From Legionella feeleii (GTDB lineage: Bacteria > Pseudomonadota > Gammaproteobacteria > Legionellales > Legionellaceae): a stretch of 64,000 nt of DNA. Location: positions 21,195 to 85,194 of the forward strand of contig NZ_LNYB01000031.1 of assembly GCF_001467625.1 (NCBI RefSeq). The letters are read 5' to 3'. Shown piece by piece: positions 27,516-35,946 of this stretch. Both the position numbers and the translations under genes were made by a program. The notes under the pieces are model-generated. The model was given only the letters and a program-made list of their open reading frames with translations. It was not told the DNA's origin and did not search any database. Each line of letters opens with the position of its first letter. Within the stretch, counting starts at the first letter, position 1.

Positions 27516-27806
27516 TTAATAACATCCTTAAATGGGTTTTGGCCTGCTTTTCCCTGTTTCGAACGATGAAAATCAGCAAAAAGAGTTCGAATTATCCTGT
27601 AGAGCTAAAGGTTTGGCAATCATTTTATAATATGTAATCCCATCTGGCTGTATTTTTTTTGATTATTTATCGGAAGAGGCCGGCAGGACGACAGAATAGT
27701 ATAAAAATAACACAATTCGAGATTTTTTTTGTTGTGAATGATACTATCGCACATGTTCGATGTTCGTGATGCCTAGGATCAGGTTTAGTGAATTTAAGGA
27801 GTAAAT
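27516..27806. promoter_or_regulatory. Divergent promoter region of the polysaccharide locus
   Basis: This 291-nt gene-free gap separates the leftward wzx operon from the rightward wzz. It contains an AT-rich core (27640-27740) with T runs, including eight Ts near 27724. It must hold the promoters for both arms. I cannot point to one convincing -35/-10 pair. The ribosome site of wzz, AAGGA at 27796-27800, lies at its right edge. Confidence 0.5.
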
Positions 27807-28856
27807 GTGAGAGGACAGCAAACTGAGGCAGTTTACAGCAACGATGAAATTAATGTAGTAGCACTCTTGCGTCTGTTGTGGCAAAAAAAGTGGATTATTT
27901 TTTTCGTTGTATTATTAACTACAGCAATTGGATGTTTGAAGATTTGGAATACCCAGCCAGTTTTTGAGGCTAAAGCCTATATTGTACCGCCAACAGCCGG
28001 TGATATTGCTCCTTTTAATTATGGCCGTTCGTATGACAAGAATTCATTATTAAAACCTTTCCAGGTAAAAGATGTTTATCAGGTATTTGCCTCTTCCTTG
28101 TTATCCCAGGCAAGCATGTGGACTCTTTTTAATAAAGCCTATTTACCTACATTGCCAGTTAAACCACGCGATAAAGCATCTTTGAACACACTTTATAAAG
28201 GTTTCAGTAGTATCTTGACCGTTAAGGAAGGTATTAAATCTCCAGTGAATTATACGGTGGTTGCCAGAAGTACGAGCAGTGCAGAAGCAGCCAAATGGGT
28301 AAAACGTTATATTGATGTCGTTAAACAAGATGCGATCAGTAATATGCTTAACATTGCTATGAGCGAAAACCAAAGCCTGGCTCATGATTTCGAGCAGAGA
28401 ATCAATATTGTGCGTGAGATAGCAAAAGAACAACGTTATGATCGCATTAAGCAGTTACAAGAGGCCTTAAATGTTGCTCAGGTAATGGAGTCAGATGCTA
28501 AATTGCCGCCAAAAAAGGCTTCTTTGAATAAATCCGGTTTGCACGAGCGTAGCAGCAAAGTACTGAAAGCAGAAATAGCTACCCTCAATGCACGGCAATC
28601 TGACGACGCTTTCGCCCCGGAATTACGTAAGTTAGAAGGTGAATATAATTTTTTACGTAAGATTACTATAAACCCTGCGGATGTTGCTGTTTTTCGCTTG
28701 GACGGCAATATTGATATTTCGGATACGCCTATAGCACCGAGGAAACGCTTGATCCTGGCTTTTTCTCTAACGCTGGGTTTAGTGCTGGGTGTGGTACTGG
28801 TACTTATGCAAGCAGTCTTTGCAACAAATCGTGCAAATGAATTGGCAGAAAAATAA
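27807..28856 (+). CDS. wzz: Wzz-type chain-length determinant
   Basis: This 349-residue inner-membrane protein has the polysaccharide co-polymerase layout that sets O-chain length with Wzy. The first transmembrane helix is at about 26-48 (WIIFFVVLLTTAIGCL), followed by a large periplasmic helical region with coiled-coil character. The proline-rich PIAPRKRLI leads into the second transmembrane helix (LAFSLTLGLVLGVVLVL) near the C-terminus. There is no kinase domain. Translation starts at GTG 27807: AAGGA is 6 nt upstream, and the overlapping ATG at 27805 reads straight into a stop. It heads the rightward run. Confidence 0.88.
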   Translation: MRGQQTEAVYSNDEINVVALLRLLWQKKWIIFFVVLLTTAIGCLKIWNTQPVFEAKAYIVPPTAGDIAPFNYGRSYDKNSLLKPFQVKDVYQVFASSLLSQASMWTLFNKAYLPTLPVKPRDKASLNTLYKGFSSILTVKEGIKSPVNYTVVARSTSSAEAAKWVKRYIDVVKQDAISNMLNIAMSENQSLAHDFEQRINIVREIAKEQRYDRIKQLQEALNVAQVMESDAKLPPKKASLNKSGLHERSSKVLKAEIATLNARQSDDAFAPELRKLEGEYNFLRKITINPADVAVFRLDGNIDISDTPIAPRKRLILAFSLTLGLVLGVVLVLMQAVFATNRANELAEK

Positions 28857-28975
28857 CTGCAAGTTCGCCAAAGCTGGCTAAATCACGTTATTGTTCTGAA
28901 TTGGTTCATGGCCGGAGCCTGCTTCGTGCCATGATTGTTGTTATGAAGAATTGAAATTGAAATGAGGATAGTTGG

Positions 28976-29953
28976 ATGAAAGCGCTCGTTACCGGTGCTG
29001 ATGGTTTTATCGGATCTCATCTTACTGAGTTATTAGTGAGGGAAGGTTACCAAGTGAAGGCACTCTCTCAATATAACTCATTTAATTATTGGGGTTGGCT
29101 GGAAGACATTCATTGTTTAAATGATATTGAAGTCTTAACAGGGGATATTCGTGATCCCCATTATTGTAAACACATTACCAAAGGTGTCGATGTTGTATTT
29201 CACCTGGCGGCATTAATTGCAATTCCCTATTCTTATGTTGCACCGGACAGTTACGTAGACACCAATGTTAAAGGTACGCTAAATATTTGTCAGGCTGCCC
29301 TGGAGAATGAGGTTGGGCGTATTATCCATACATCCACCAGCGAAGTTTATGGGACGGCAAGATACGTACCCATTGACGAGAAGCATCCTTTACAAGCGCA
29401 ATCCCCTTATAGCGCTTCTAAAATTGGTGCAGATGCGATGGCAATCAGTTTTTTTAACGCTTTTAATCTGCCATTAACGATTGCAAGACCTTTTAATACC
29501 TATGGGCCAAGACAATCTGCGCGCGCAGTCATCCCGACAATTATTGCCCAAATTGCCAGTGGCCGGGATCGGATTGAGTTAGGTGATGTAACGCCAACAC
29601 GGGATTTTAATTACGTTGAAGATACTTGCCGGGGGTTCCTCGAGTTGGCCCGTTGCGACAAGGCAGTCGGTGAGGTGGTAAATATTGGCTCAAACTATGA
29701 GATTTCTATTGGCGATACGCTGAATCTTATTCGGGAGCTTATGCAGAGCAATGTTGAGTTTGTTCTCGATGAGCAACGTTTGCGGCCGGAAAAATCAGAG
29801 GTTTCCAGACTATGGTGTGATAACACTAAAATTCGTAATTTAACCGGGTTTGAACCCAGGTTCTCTATCAGTGAAGGGTTACAAAAAACAATCGAATGGT
29901 TTACCTCGAGTGATAATTTAGCCAAATACAAGGCAGATATTTATAATGTTTGA
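28976..29953 (+). CDS. legB: Nucleotide-sugar 4,6-dehydratase LegB
   Basis: This 325-residue extended SDR carries out the first committed step of legionaminic acid synthesis, 4,6-dehydration of GDP- or UDP-GlcNAc. It has VTGADGFIGSHL, the catalytic set STSEVYG and YSASK (YxxxK), and ARPFNTYGPRQSARAVIPT as in LegB/PtmB-type dehydratases. GAGGA lies about 9 nt before the ATG. It is followed almost at once by the LegC aminotransferase, which uses its 4-keto product. The identical gene order downstream makes the pathway assignment strong. Confidence 0.9.
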   Translation: MKALVTGADGFIGSHLTELLVREGYQVKALSQYNSFNYWGWLEDIHCLNDIEVLTGDIRDPHYCKHITKGVDVVFHLAALIAIPYSYVAPDSYVDTNVKGTLNICQAALENEVGRIIHTSTSEVYGTARYVPIDEKHPLQAQSPYSASKIGADAMAISFFNAFNLPLTIARPFNTYGPRQSARAVIPTIIAQIASGRDRIELGDVTPTRDFNYVEDTCRGFLELARCDKAVGEVVNIGSNYEISIGDTLNLIRELMQSNVEFVLDEQRLRPEKSEVSRLWCDNTKIRNLTGFEPRFSISEGLQKTIEWFTSSDNLAKYKADIYNV

Positions 29954-29961
29954 GTATTATT

Positions 29962-31119
29962 ATGTTTAATTTCCTCATTCAGTTTATTCGTGAACAATAC
30001 CGCACGGATGATTTTATCCCTTTGCATGCACCCAAATTCATTGGCAATGAACGCGATTATGTTCTTGCCACTATTGAGTCCAGTTTTGTCTCTAGTGTCG
30101 GTGCCTACGTTGACAAATTTGAACAGGAAATGGCTGCCTACACCGGTAGCCCCAGTGCGGTAGTCACTGTTAATGGTACCAGTGCCCTGCATATGGCTTT
30201 AATTCTGGCTGGCGTCAGCCAGGGGGATTATGTGCTGACCCAGCCATTGACCTTTGTCGCAACCTGTAATGCTATTAGTTATTGCAAGGCAGAACCAATA
30301 TTTTTGGATGTCGATAGGCGAAATCTCGGTTTATCACCGCAAGCGGTTGATGCCTGGCTGGATGAGTTTGCATTTATTGATGAGGCAGGCCTTTGTCGTC
30401 ATCGAGCAGATAACCGCATTATCCGCGCCTGTGTGCCTATGCATACCTTTGGGCACCCGGCAGATATTGATGGTTTGCTCGATGTCTCGGAACGTTGGCA
30501 TGTGCCGATAATTGAAGATGCTGCTGAATCGCTGGGTAGTTTATACAAAGGCCGCCACACAGGTACTTTTGGTAAGATAGGTGTTTTGAGTTTTAATGGA
30601 AACAAGATCATCACCACAGGTGGTGGTGGTATGATTCTAGCAGATAAAGAGCTGGGTATTCGGGCAAAATATTTAACAACAACTGCCAAAAAACCCCATC
30701 CCTATGAATTTTACCACGATGAAACAGGCTTTAATTACCGTATGCCCAATATCAATGCTGCACTAGGGTGTGCTCAGTTAGAGCAACTGGATTCTTTTAT
30801 AGAAAATAAACGGTTGTTAGCAAAAAATTATGCGGCCCTTTTAGCAAATACTTCGTTGCAATTTATATCCGAGCCCGAGGGTTGCCGTAGTAATTATTGG
30901 CTTAATGCCGTGATATGCGAGAATCAGCAACAGCGCGATGAGTTGCTGAAAGCAACTAATGAGGCAGGGGTTATGACGAGGCCGATCTGGCAACCTATGC
31001 ATCAGTTACCTATGTTTAAAAATGCATTGTGTGGTTCGCTCAGTAACGTAGAATGGTTTGCTGAGAGAGTGGTTAATTTACCAAGTTCTGTTGTCATTCA
31101 GAGAGATGTGCATGCGTAA
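29962..31119 (+). CDS. legC: LegC-type sugar aminotransferase
   Basis: This 385-residue PLP-dependent DegT/DnrJ/EryC1-family enzyme transaminates the C4 keto group made by LegB. It shows VTVNGTSALHMAL, EDAAESLGSLYKG and the cofactor lysine in SFNGNKIITTGGGG. YRMPNINAALGCAQLEQL near the C-terminal half is typical. I use ATG 29962; an in-frame TTG at 29950 overlaps the legB stop. The 3' end overlaps legG by 8 nt. Confidence 0.9.
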   Translation: MFNFLIQFIREQYRTDDFIPLHAPKFIGNERDYVLATIESSFVSSVGAYVDKFEQEMAAYTGSPSAVVTVNGTSALHMALILAGVSQGDYVLTQPLTFVATCNAISYCKAEPIFLDVDRRNLGLSPQAVDAWLDEFAFIDEAGLCRHRADNRIIRACVPMHTFGHPADIDGLLDVSERWHVPIIEDAAESLGSLYKGRHTGTFGKIGVLSFNGNKIITTGGGGMILADKELGIRAKYLTTTAKKPHPYEFYHDETGFNYRMPNINAALGCAQLEQLDSFIENKRLLAKNYAALLANTSLQFISEPEGCRSNYWLNAVICENQQQRDELLKATNEAGVMTRPIWQPMHQLPMFKNALCGSLSNVEWFAERVVNLPSSVVIQRDVHA

Positions 31120-32275
31120 GATTGCGGTTTTTACAGCTACAAGGGCAGAGTATGGCTTATTGTATTGGCTCATGAAAGCAATTCAGGACAGTAGTGATTT
31201 GGACTTACAGGTATTAGTAAGTGGTATGCACCTGGCGCCGCAGTTTGGGGAAACCTGGAAAGAAATTGAAGCGGATGGCTTTAAGATTGATGAAAAAGTG
31301 GAGATGCTACTCGCTTCCGATTCCCCTGCGGGCGTTGTAAAGTCAATGGGTCTGGCTACCATCGGTTTTGCTGATGCCTTGTCCCGGCTCAATCCGGATG
31401 TTTTATTTCTATTGGGTGACCGGTTTGAAACCCTGGCAATTGCCCAGGCTGCATTAATCATGAAAATCCCTATTGCCCATGCCCATGGGGGTGAATTAAC
31501 TTTGGGTGCCTATGATGATTCAATAAGGCATGCGGTTACCAAAATGTCATCCTTGCATTTTGTGGCGGCTGAAGAGTATCGCCGCCGCGTAATACAAATG
31601 GGGGAGGAACCTGGCAGCGTATTTAATGTGGGTGCACTGGGGTTGGAGCACACTATAAAAACAGCCTGTCTTTCATCTGCCGGGTTGGCGGATGAATTGC
31701 AAATTCCCCTTCATGAACCTTATTTTTTAGTGACTTATCATCCTGCAACCAATGCCGATGAACCTGTTGAAGCTTCTTTTAAAGCCTTGTTACAGACGCT
31801 GGAGGACTGGCCGAACCATCAGGTACTTTTCACGTATCCTAATGCGGACAATGGCGGCCACATTATTATTCAACTGTTGGAACATTATTGTAAAACTAAT
31901 CCGGGCCGAGCTTTTGCCGTGAAATCACTTGGCTTTAAAAAATACCTGAGTGCTGTCGCACATGCTGAAGCCGTGATTGGGAACTCTTCAAGCGGCATCA
32001 TTGAGGTCCCTGCTTTTGGGGTGCCAACCGTCAATATCGGTTTGCGTCAGGAGGGGCGATTGGCCGCTGATTCCATTCTTCACAGCAGGACTGATTATCC
32101 TGCAATTAAAGAAGCCTTGAGTAAAGCGTTAAGTCCGGCGTTCAAAGAAAAATGCCGTCAAGTCATTAATCCCTATGGTAATGGGGAGGTATCAGGACGA
32201 ATTTTACCTGTGCTTAAAAACTATCAATTATCAACTGTAAAACACTTTCAAGATTGGAATTTTCACTATGCATGA
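31112..32275 (+). CDS. legG: Hydrolysing UDP-sugar 2-epimerase LegG (NeuC-like)
   Basis: This 387-residue GT-B-fold enzyme removes the nucleotide and inverts C2 to give the 6-deoxy-mannosamine precursor of legionaminic acid. It starts RKIAVFTATRAEYGLL. Other family features are FLLGDRFETL, AHAHGGE, LGLEHT and NSSSGIIEVPAFGVPTVNIG. ATG 31112 is used, with GAGAGA at 31101-31106 as ribosome site; it overlaps legC by 8 nt. Its own end overlaps legI by 8 nt, showing tight coupling. Confidence 0.9.
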   Translation: MRKIAVFTATRAEYGLLYWLMKAIQDSSDLDLQVLVSGMHLAPQFGETWKEIEADGFKIDEKVEMLLASDSPAGVVKSMGLATIGFADALSRLNPDVLFLLGDRFETLAIAQAALIMKIPIAHAHGGELTLGAYDDSIRHAVTKMSSLHFVAAEEYRRRVIQMGEEPGSVFNVGALGLEHTIKTACLSSAGLADELQIPLHEPYFLVTYHPATNADEPVEASFKALLQTLEDWPNHQVLFTYPNADNGGHIIIQLLEHYCKTNPGRAFAVKSLGFKKYLSAVAHAEAVIGNSSSGIIEVPAFGVPTVNIGLRQEGRLAADSILHSRTDYPAIKEALSKALSPAFKEKCRQVINPYGNGEVSGRILPVLKNYQLSTVKHFQDWNFHYA

Positions 32276-33353
32276 CCATAAAAAACCGGTTTATATTATT
32301 GCTGAAGCGGGTGTAAATCATAATGGCAGTAGAGATCTTGCTTTTCAGTTGGTCGATGCGGCGGCTGAATCTGGTGCTGATGCGGTAAAATTCCAAACCT
32401 TTAAGGCAAGCAGACTAGCCAGCAAAAAAGTTGAAAAAGCCAATTATCAAAAATCAACGACCGATAAAGCTGAATCTCAATTGGACATGCTCGCGAAACT
32501 GGAGTTACCGGAAGCCTGGCACAGCGATTTGCAAAAGCATGCCAGGGAAAGAGGTATTGAATTTTTATCAACAGCATTTGATGAGCAGAGCTTACAATTT
32601 TTACAATCACTCAATTTACCTGTTTATAAAGTTCCTTCAGGTGAGTTGACCAATGCGCCTTTGCTGTGGCGTTTTGCTAAAACAGGTAAGCCGCTGATTA
32701 TTTCTACTGGAATGGCTACTTTGGCGGAGGTTGAGGAAGGGTTGGCGATTGTAGCCCATGCGTTGCAATTCCCAGAGGAGCCGCGCAGAATCGATGAGGT
32801 CTGGCAATGCTGGTCTAATCCCCAGATGCGGGAAATGTTAAAAGGCCACGTCACTTTACTCCACTGTACTTCGCAATATCCTACGCCCTGGCATGAAGTG
32901 AATCTGCGTGCAATGGATACTCTGGCGGCAGCATTTGGTTTGGATGTTGGCTATTCTGATCATACTGAAGGAACAGTGATTCCTGTTGCAGCTGTTTCTC
33001 GTGGTGCGAGAGTGATTGAAAAGCATTTTACCCTCGATAGGACTTTGCCTGGACCTGATCATCAAGCCTCTATCGAGGTGGCTGAACTCAAAAAATTAGT
33101 GTCTGATATTCGCGCCCTGGAAATTGCATTAGGCAGTCCTGTCAAGGCACCACAAGCCAGTGAATGGGATACACGAAGGGCAGCCAGGCAATCGATTGTT
33201 GCCGCCCATCATTTACCAGCAGGCAAAGTCATCGAGCGTAGTGATTTAACTACAGCAAGAACGGGTGGTGGTTTACCACCTAGTTTGTTTTGGGAACTAA
33301 TTGGCTCTACCAGCAGTAAATCGTATGAACCCGGTGAGGTTTTTGAGTTATGA
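32268..33353 (+). CDS. legI: Legionaminic acid synthase LegI (NeuB-like)
   Basis: This 361-residue enzyme condenses the modified mannosamine with phosphoenolpyruvate to form the nine-carbon acid. The NeuB TIM barrel shows YIIAEAGVNHNG, AVKFQTF, YKVPSGELTN, HCTSQYPTP and GYSDHTEG. A C-terminal antifreeze-like SAF domain begins near residue 300 (RQSIVAAHHLPAGKVI). The length matches the family. It overlaps legG by 8 nt and the acetyltransferase by 4 nt. Confidence 0.93.
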   Translation: MHDHKKPVYIIAEAGVNHNGSRDLAFQLVDAAAESGADAVKFQTFKASRLASKKVEKANYQKSTTDKAESQLDMLAKLELPEAWHSDLQKHARERGIEFLSTAFDEQSLQFLQSLNLPVYKVPSGELTNAPLLWRFAKTGKPLIISTGMATLAEVEEGLAIVAHALQFPEEPRRIDEVWQCWSNPQMREMLKGHVTLLHCTSQYPTPWHEVNLRAMDTLAAAFGLDVGYSDHTEGTVIPVAAVSRGARVIEKHFTLDRTLPGPDHQASIEVAELKKLVSDIRALEIALGSPVKAPQASEWDTRRAARQSIVAAHHLPAGKVIERSDLTTARTGGGLPPSLFWELIGSTSSKSYEPGEVFEL

Positions 33354-34039
33354 TTTTAAATAAGTTTCAGAGGCCTTTAATTTTACTTGGTGCCGGAGGG
33401 CATGCTAAGGTTTTGCTCTCGTTGGTCAGGGCTCTGGATTTACCTGTATTGGGCGTATGTGCTCCTGAATTGGTAAATCAAGGAGCAAATTTCTGGCGGG
33501 ATATCCGAGTCCTTGGGACTGGAGATGATTTAACTGAATTCAATCCTGACGAAGTTGCTTTGGTCAATGCTGTTGGGCGGCGCGTGGGAGATACGAATAG
33601 CAGGCAGCGCATTTTCGAAACATTGAAAGCAAAAGGTTATTATTTCCCTGCACTTGTGCACCCGGCAGCTTGCGTCGATCCGGATGCCCATCTCCAGGAA
33701 GGAACACAAATTATGGCTGGTGCAGTGGTCCAGGCTGATGCAAGGATTGGTAATAATGTGATTATTAATACGCGTGCCTCTGTTGATCATGATTGTGTCA
33801 TTGAGGATCATGTTCATATTGCCCCAGGTGCGGTATTGTGTGGCAATGTGTACGTTGGCAAACGTGCTTTTGTTGCCAGTGGCGCTACCTTGATTCCGGG
33901 AACCAAGGTAGGTAACGATGCAGTAGTTGGGGCTGGTGCCTCTATTGTACGGGATGTAGCACCAGGAGAATTGGTCTTACCGGCCTTAATACGCCGGACA
34001 GAGTTCAGCCTAGAAACATATTGCGGTGATGAAAAATGA
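33350..34039 (+). CDS. NeuD/LegH-type acyltransferase
   Basis: This 229-residue protein has an N-terminal Rossmann-like piece (PLILLGAGGHAKVLLSLV) and a left-handed beta-helix of hexapeptide repeats (HPAACVDPDAHLQEGTQIMA onward). This is the PglD/NeuD sugar acetyltransferase layout. In this operon it most likely acetylates the amino sugar made by LegC (LegH role), or O-acetylates the finished acid (NeuD role). It overlaps legI and ptmE by 4 nt each. Confidence 0.87.
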   Translation: MILNKFQRPLILLGAGGHAKVLLSLVRALDLPVLGVCAPELVNQGANFWRDIRVLGTGDDLTEFNPDEVALVNAVGRRVGDTNSRQRIFETLKAKGYYFPALVHPAACVDPDAHLQEGTQIMAGAVVQADARIGNNVIINTRASVDHDCVIEDHVHIAPGAVLCGNVYVGKRAFVASGATLIPGTKVGNDAVVGAGASIVRDVAPGELVLPALIRRTEFSLETYCGDEK

Positions 34040-35088
34040 TAAATTGGGAAACATTACTGATAAAACCCGATACAACAATGAGTGAGGCAATAGAAATTCT
34101 TGATCGCGGTGCACAGCGAATCGCCCTCGTTGTGGATGAACAAAGCCGTTTATTAGGAACTGTAACGGATGGTGATATAAGGCGCGCCCTGATTAAACAT
34201 CTCGCTTTAGATTTGCCAGTACGGGAGATGATGTGTGAGACTCCCAAAAAGGCAGATGCTGATTGGAGCAAAGAACTCATCCTGGCAACTATGGAAAAAT
34301 ACCAGCTTTTGCAATTGCCCATTGTAGATCCTGATGGGCGAGTGGTCGGCTTGGAAACATTGCATGATATCCTAAGAAAACGCCATCGCGATAATCCTGT
34401 TTTTCTCATCGCCGGTGGATTTGGTACGCGTTTACATCCCTTGACCCAGGAGTGCCCAAAGCCGTTGCTTAAAGTGGGTGACAAAGCTATTTTAGAGCTG
34501 ATTATTGAACGTTTTATTGATGCGGGTTTCCATCGCTTTTTTATTTCGACCCATTTTATGCCTGAGATGATCAAAAAACACTTTGGTGATGGTAGTCGCT
34601 GGGGGGTTACTATTCGCTATGTGCATGAAGAACATCCACTTGGTACCGGTGGTGCTTTGGGGTTGTTGCCTCATGACGAAATTGATTTACCTATATTCAT
34701 GATGAATGGTGATTTGCTAACTTCCCTGAATTTTCAGAATTTGTTGGATTTTCATCACGAGCATGAGGGTGTAGCAACTATTTGTGTGCGTGAGTATGAG
34801 CATCGAGTTCCTTTTGGTGTATTGAATTTTCATGGCCATCAAGTCACTTCAATTGTTGAAAAACCAGTGCATCGCTCTTTCATTAACGCAGGAATTTATT
34901 TACTTTCTCCTGAGTTTGCGCGTAGTGTTTTACCAGGTGTTCGTATTGATATGCCTGATTTGCTCCAACATCACATTGACAAGGGAAAAAGTGTTAATAT
35001 GTTTCCCATCCATGAATATTGGTTAGATATTGGGCGCATGGATGATTTTAAAAGAGCACAGGAAGAGGTTAGTTTGTTAGGTTTTTAA
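34036..35088 (+). CDS. ptmE: CBS-nucleotidyltransferase (PtmE-like)
   Basis: This 350-residue protein has a tandem CBS module (about 1-115) followed by a nucleotidyltransferase domain starting PVFLIAGGFGTRLHPLT near residue 122, with KPLLKVGDKAIL and FMMNGDLLT. In Campylobacter jejuni, PtmE is the GlcN-1-phosphate guanylyltransferase feeding the GDP-based legionaminic route. The matching position and domain order suggest the same here. If so, LegB here uses a GDP-sugar. It overlaps the acetyltransferase by 4 nt, and legF begins one base after its stop. Confidence 0.88.
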   Translation: MINWETLLIKPDTTMSEAIEILDRGAQRIALVVDEQSRLLGTVTDGDIRRALIKHLALDLPVREMMCETPKKADADWSKELILATMEKYQLLQLPIVDPDGRVVGLETLHDILRKRHRDNPVFLIAGGFGTRLHPLTQECPKPLLKVGDKAILELIIERFIDAGFHRFFISTHFMPEMIKKHFGDGSRWGVTIRYVHEEHPLGTGGALGLLPHDEIDLPIFMMNGDLLTSLNFQNLLDFHHEHEGVATICVREYEHRVPFGVLNFHGHQVTSIVEKPVHRSFINAGIYLLSPEFARSVLPGVRIDMPDLLQHHIDKGKSVNMFPIHEYWLDIGRMDDFKRAQEEVSLLGF

Positions 35089-35089
35089 G

Positions 35090-35806
35090 ATGATTAAGCA
35101 AAAAAAAGTTTTGGCAATTATACCGGCCAGAGGCGGCAGTAAGGGATTGCCTGGGAAAAATATTCGCCCTTTAAATGGGATACCTTTAGTCGCGTGGCCT
35201 ATAAAGACAGCTTTGAGTTCTCGCTATGTTGATAGGGTTATCGTGACAACGGATGATCCAGAAATTGCTAAGGTAGCGTTGGCGCATGGAGCTGAGGTGC
35301 CTTTTATGCGGCCAGCCGAATTCGCCAGGGATACTTCGCCTTCATCAGAGGCAGTAATTCATGCAATTAAATTCTGTGCTGAGACGGATGGGCCTTACGA
35401 TTATTTTGTCTTGCTGGAGCCGACTTCTCCGTTAACGGAAGCGGCTGATGTTGACAAGGCTCTGGAAACGCTGGTGGCTGGCGAAGGATTATCAATCGTT
35501 GGGGCAAGTAAAGTTGAGGCTTCTCATCCTGTTTACTGTGCAACGATAGGTGATGATAATTTTTTGCGGCCTTATAACCGGGAAAGTTTTGCTAAACCTA
35601 TCCGCAGGCAGGATGTGGATGATGTGTATTTTTTTGAGGGTTCGCTTTATATATCAGACACTAAAAAATACCTTGAGACAGAAACTTTCTACCACGAACG
35701 CACGTTGCCTTATATCGTTCCTGCTTGGAAGTCTTTGGAAGTTGATACGCTATTAGACTTCTTAAAAATAGAAACCATATTGAAAAATAAAGATTTATTA
35801 ATTTAA
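35090..35806 (+). CDS. legF: CMP-legionaminic acid synthetase LegF (NeuA-like)
   Basis: This 238-residue cytidylyltransferase activates the nine-carbon acid as its CMP form, the glycosyltransferase donor. It has the family P-loop IPARGGSKGLPGKNIRPL, TTDDPEIA, LLEPTSPL and the C-terminal SLEVDTLLDF. CMP-sialate and CMP-pseudaminate synthetases share the fold; the legB-C-G-I neighbourhood makes legionaminate the natural substrate. It ends the tight part of the operon; a palindromic repeat follows. Confidence 0.9.
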   Translation: MIKQKKVLAIIPARGGSKGLPGKNIRPLNGIPLVAWPIKTALSSRYVDRVIVTTDDPEIAKVALAHGAEVPFMRPAEFARDTSPSSEAVIHAIKFCAETDGPYDYFVLLEPTSPLTEAADVDKALETLVAGEGLSIVGASKVEASHPVYCATIGDDNFLRPYNRESFAKPIRRQDVDDVYFFEGSLYISDTKKYLETETFYHERTLPYIVPAWKSLEVDTLLDFLKIETILKNKDLLI

Positions 35807-35816
35807 AACCAGGAGC

Positions 35817-35919
35817 GTTTACATTTCTACTATCTCGGCACTTATGGTTTGATTTTCTGTGCTCCGCTGCGGTGCTCGACAGTCAAACCATTAAGCGCTC
35901 AAACTAGCGACATGTAGAC
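35817..35919. repeat. Imperfect palindrome inside the sugar operon
   Basis: This roughly 100-nt gap element is an interrupted palindrome. The outer arms are GTTTACAT (35817) and ATGTAGAC (35912). The inner arms are ACTTATGGTTTGA and TCAAACCATTAAG. A GC-rich tip holds CCGC and GCGG. It could attenuate transcription between legF and the aminotransferase, or be an inserted repeat unit. The word TTTCTACTATC in it recurs at about 41304. Confidence 0.6.
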
Positions 35920-35946
35920 GACACCTGTCCATTGAATGGAATAAAA

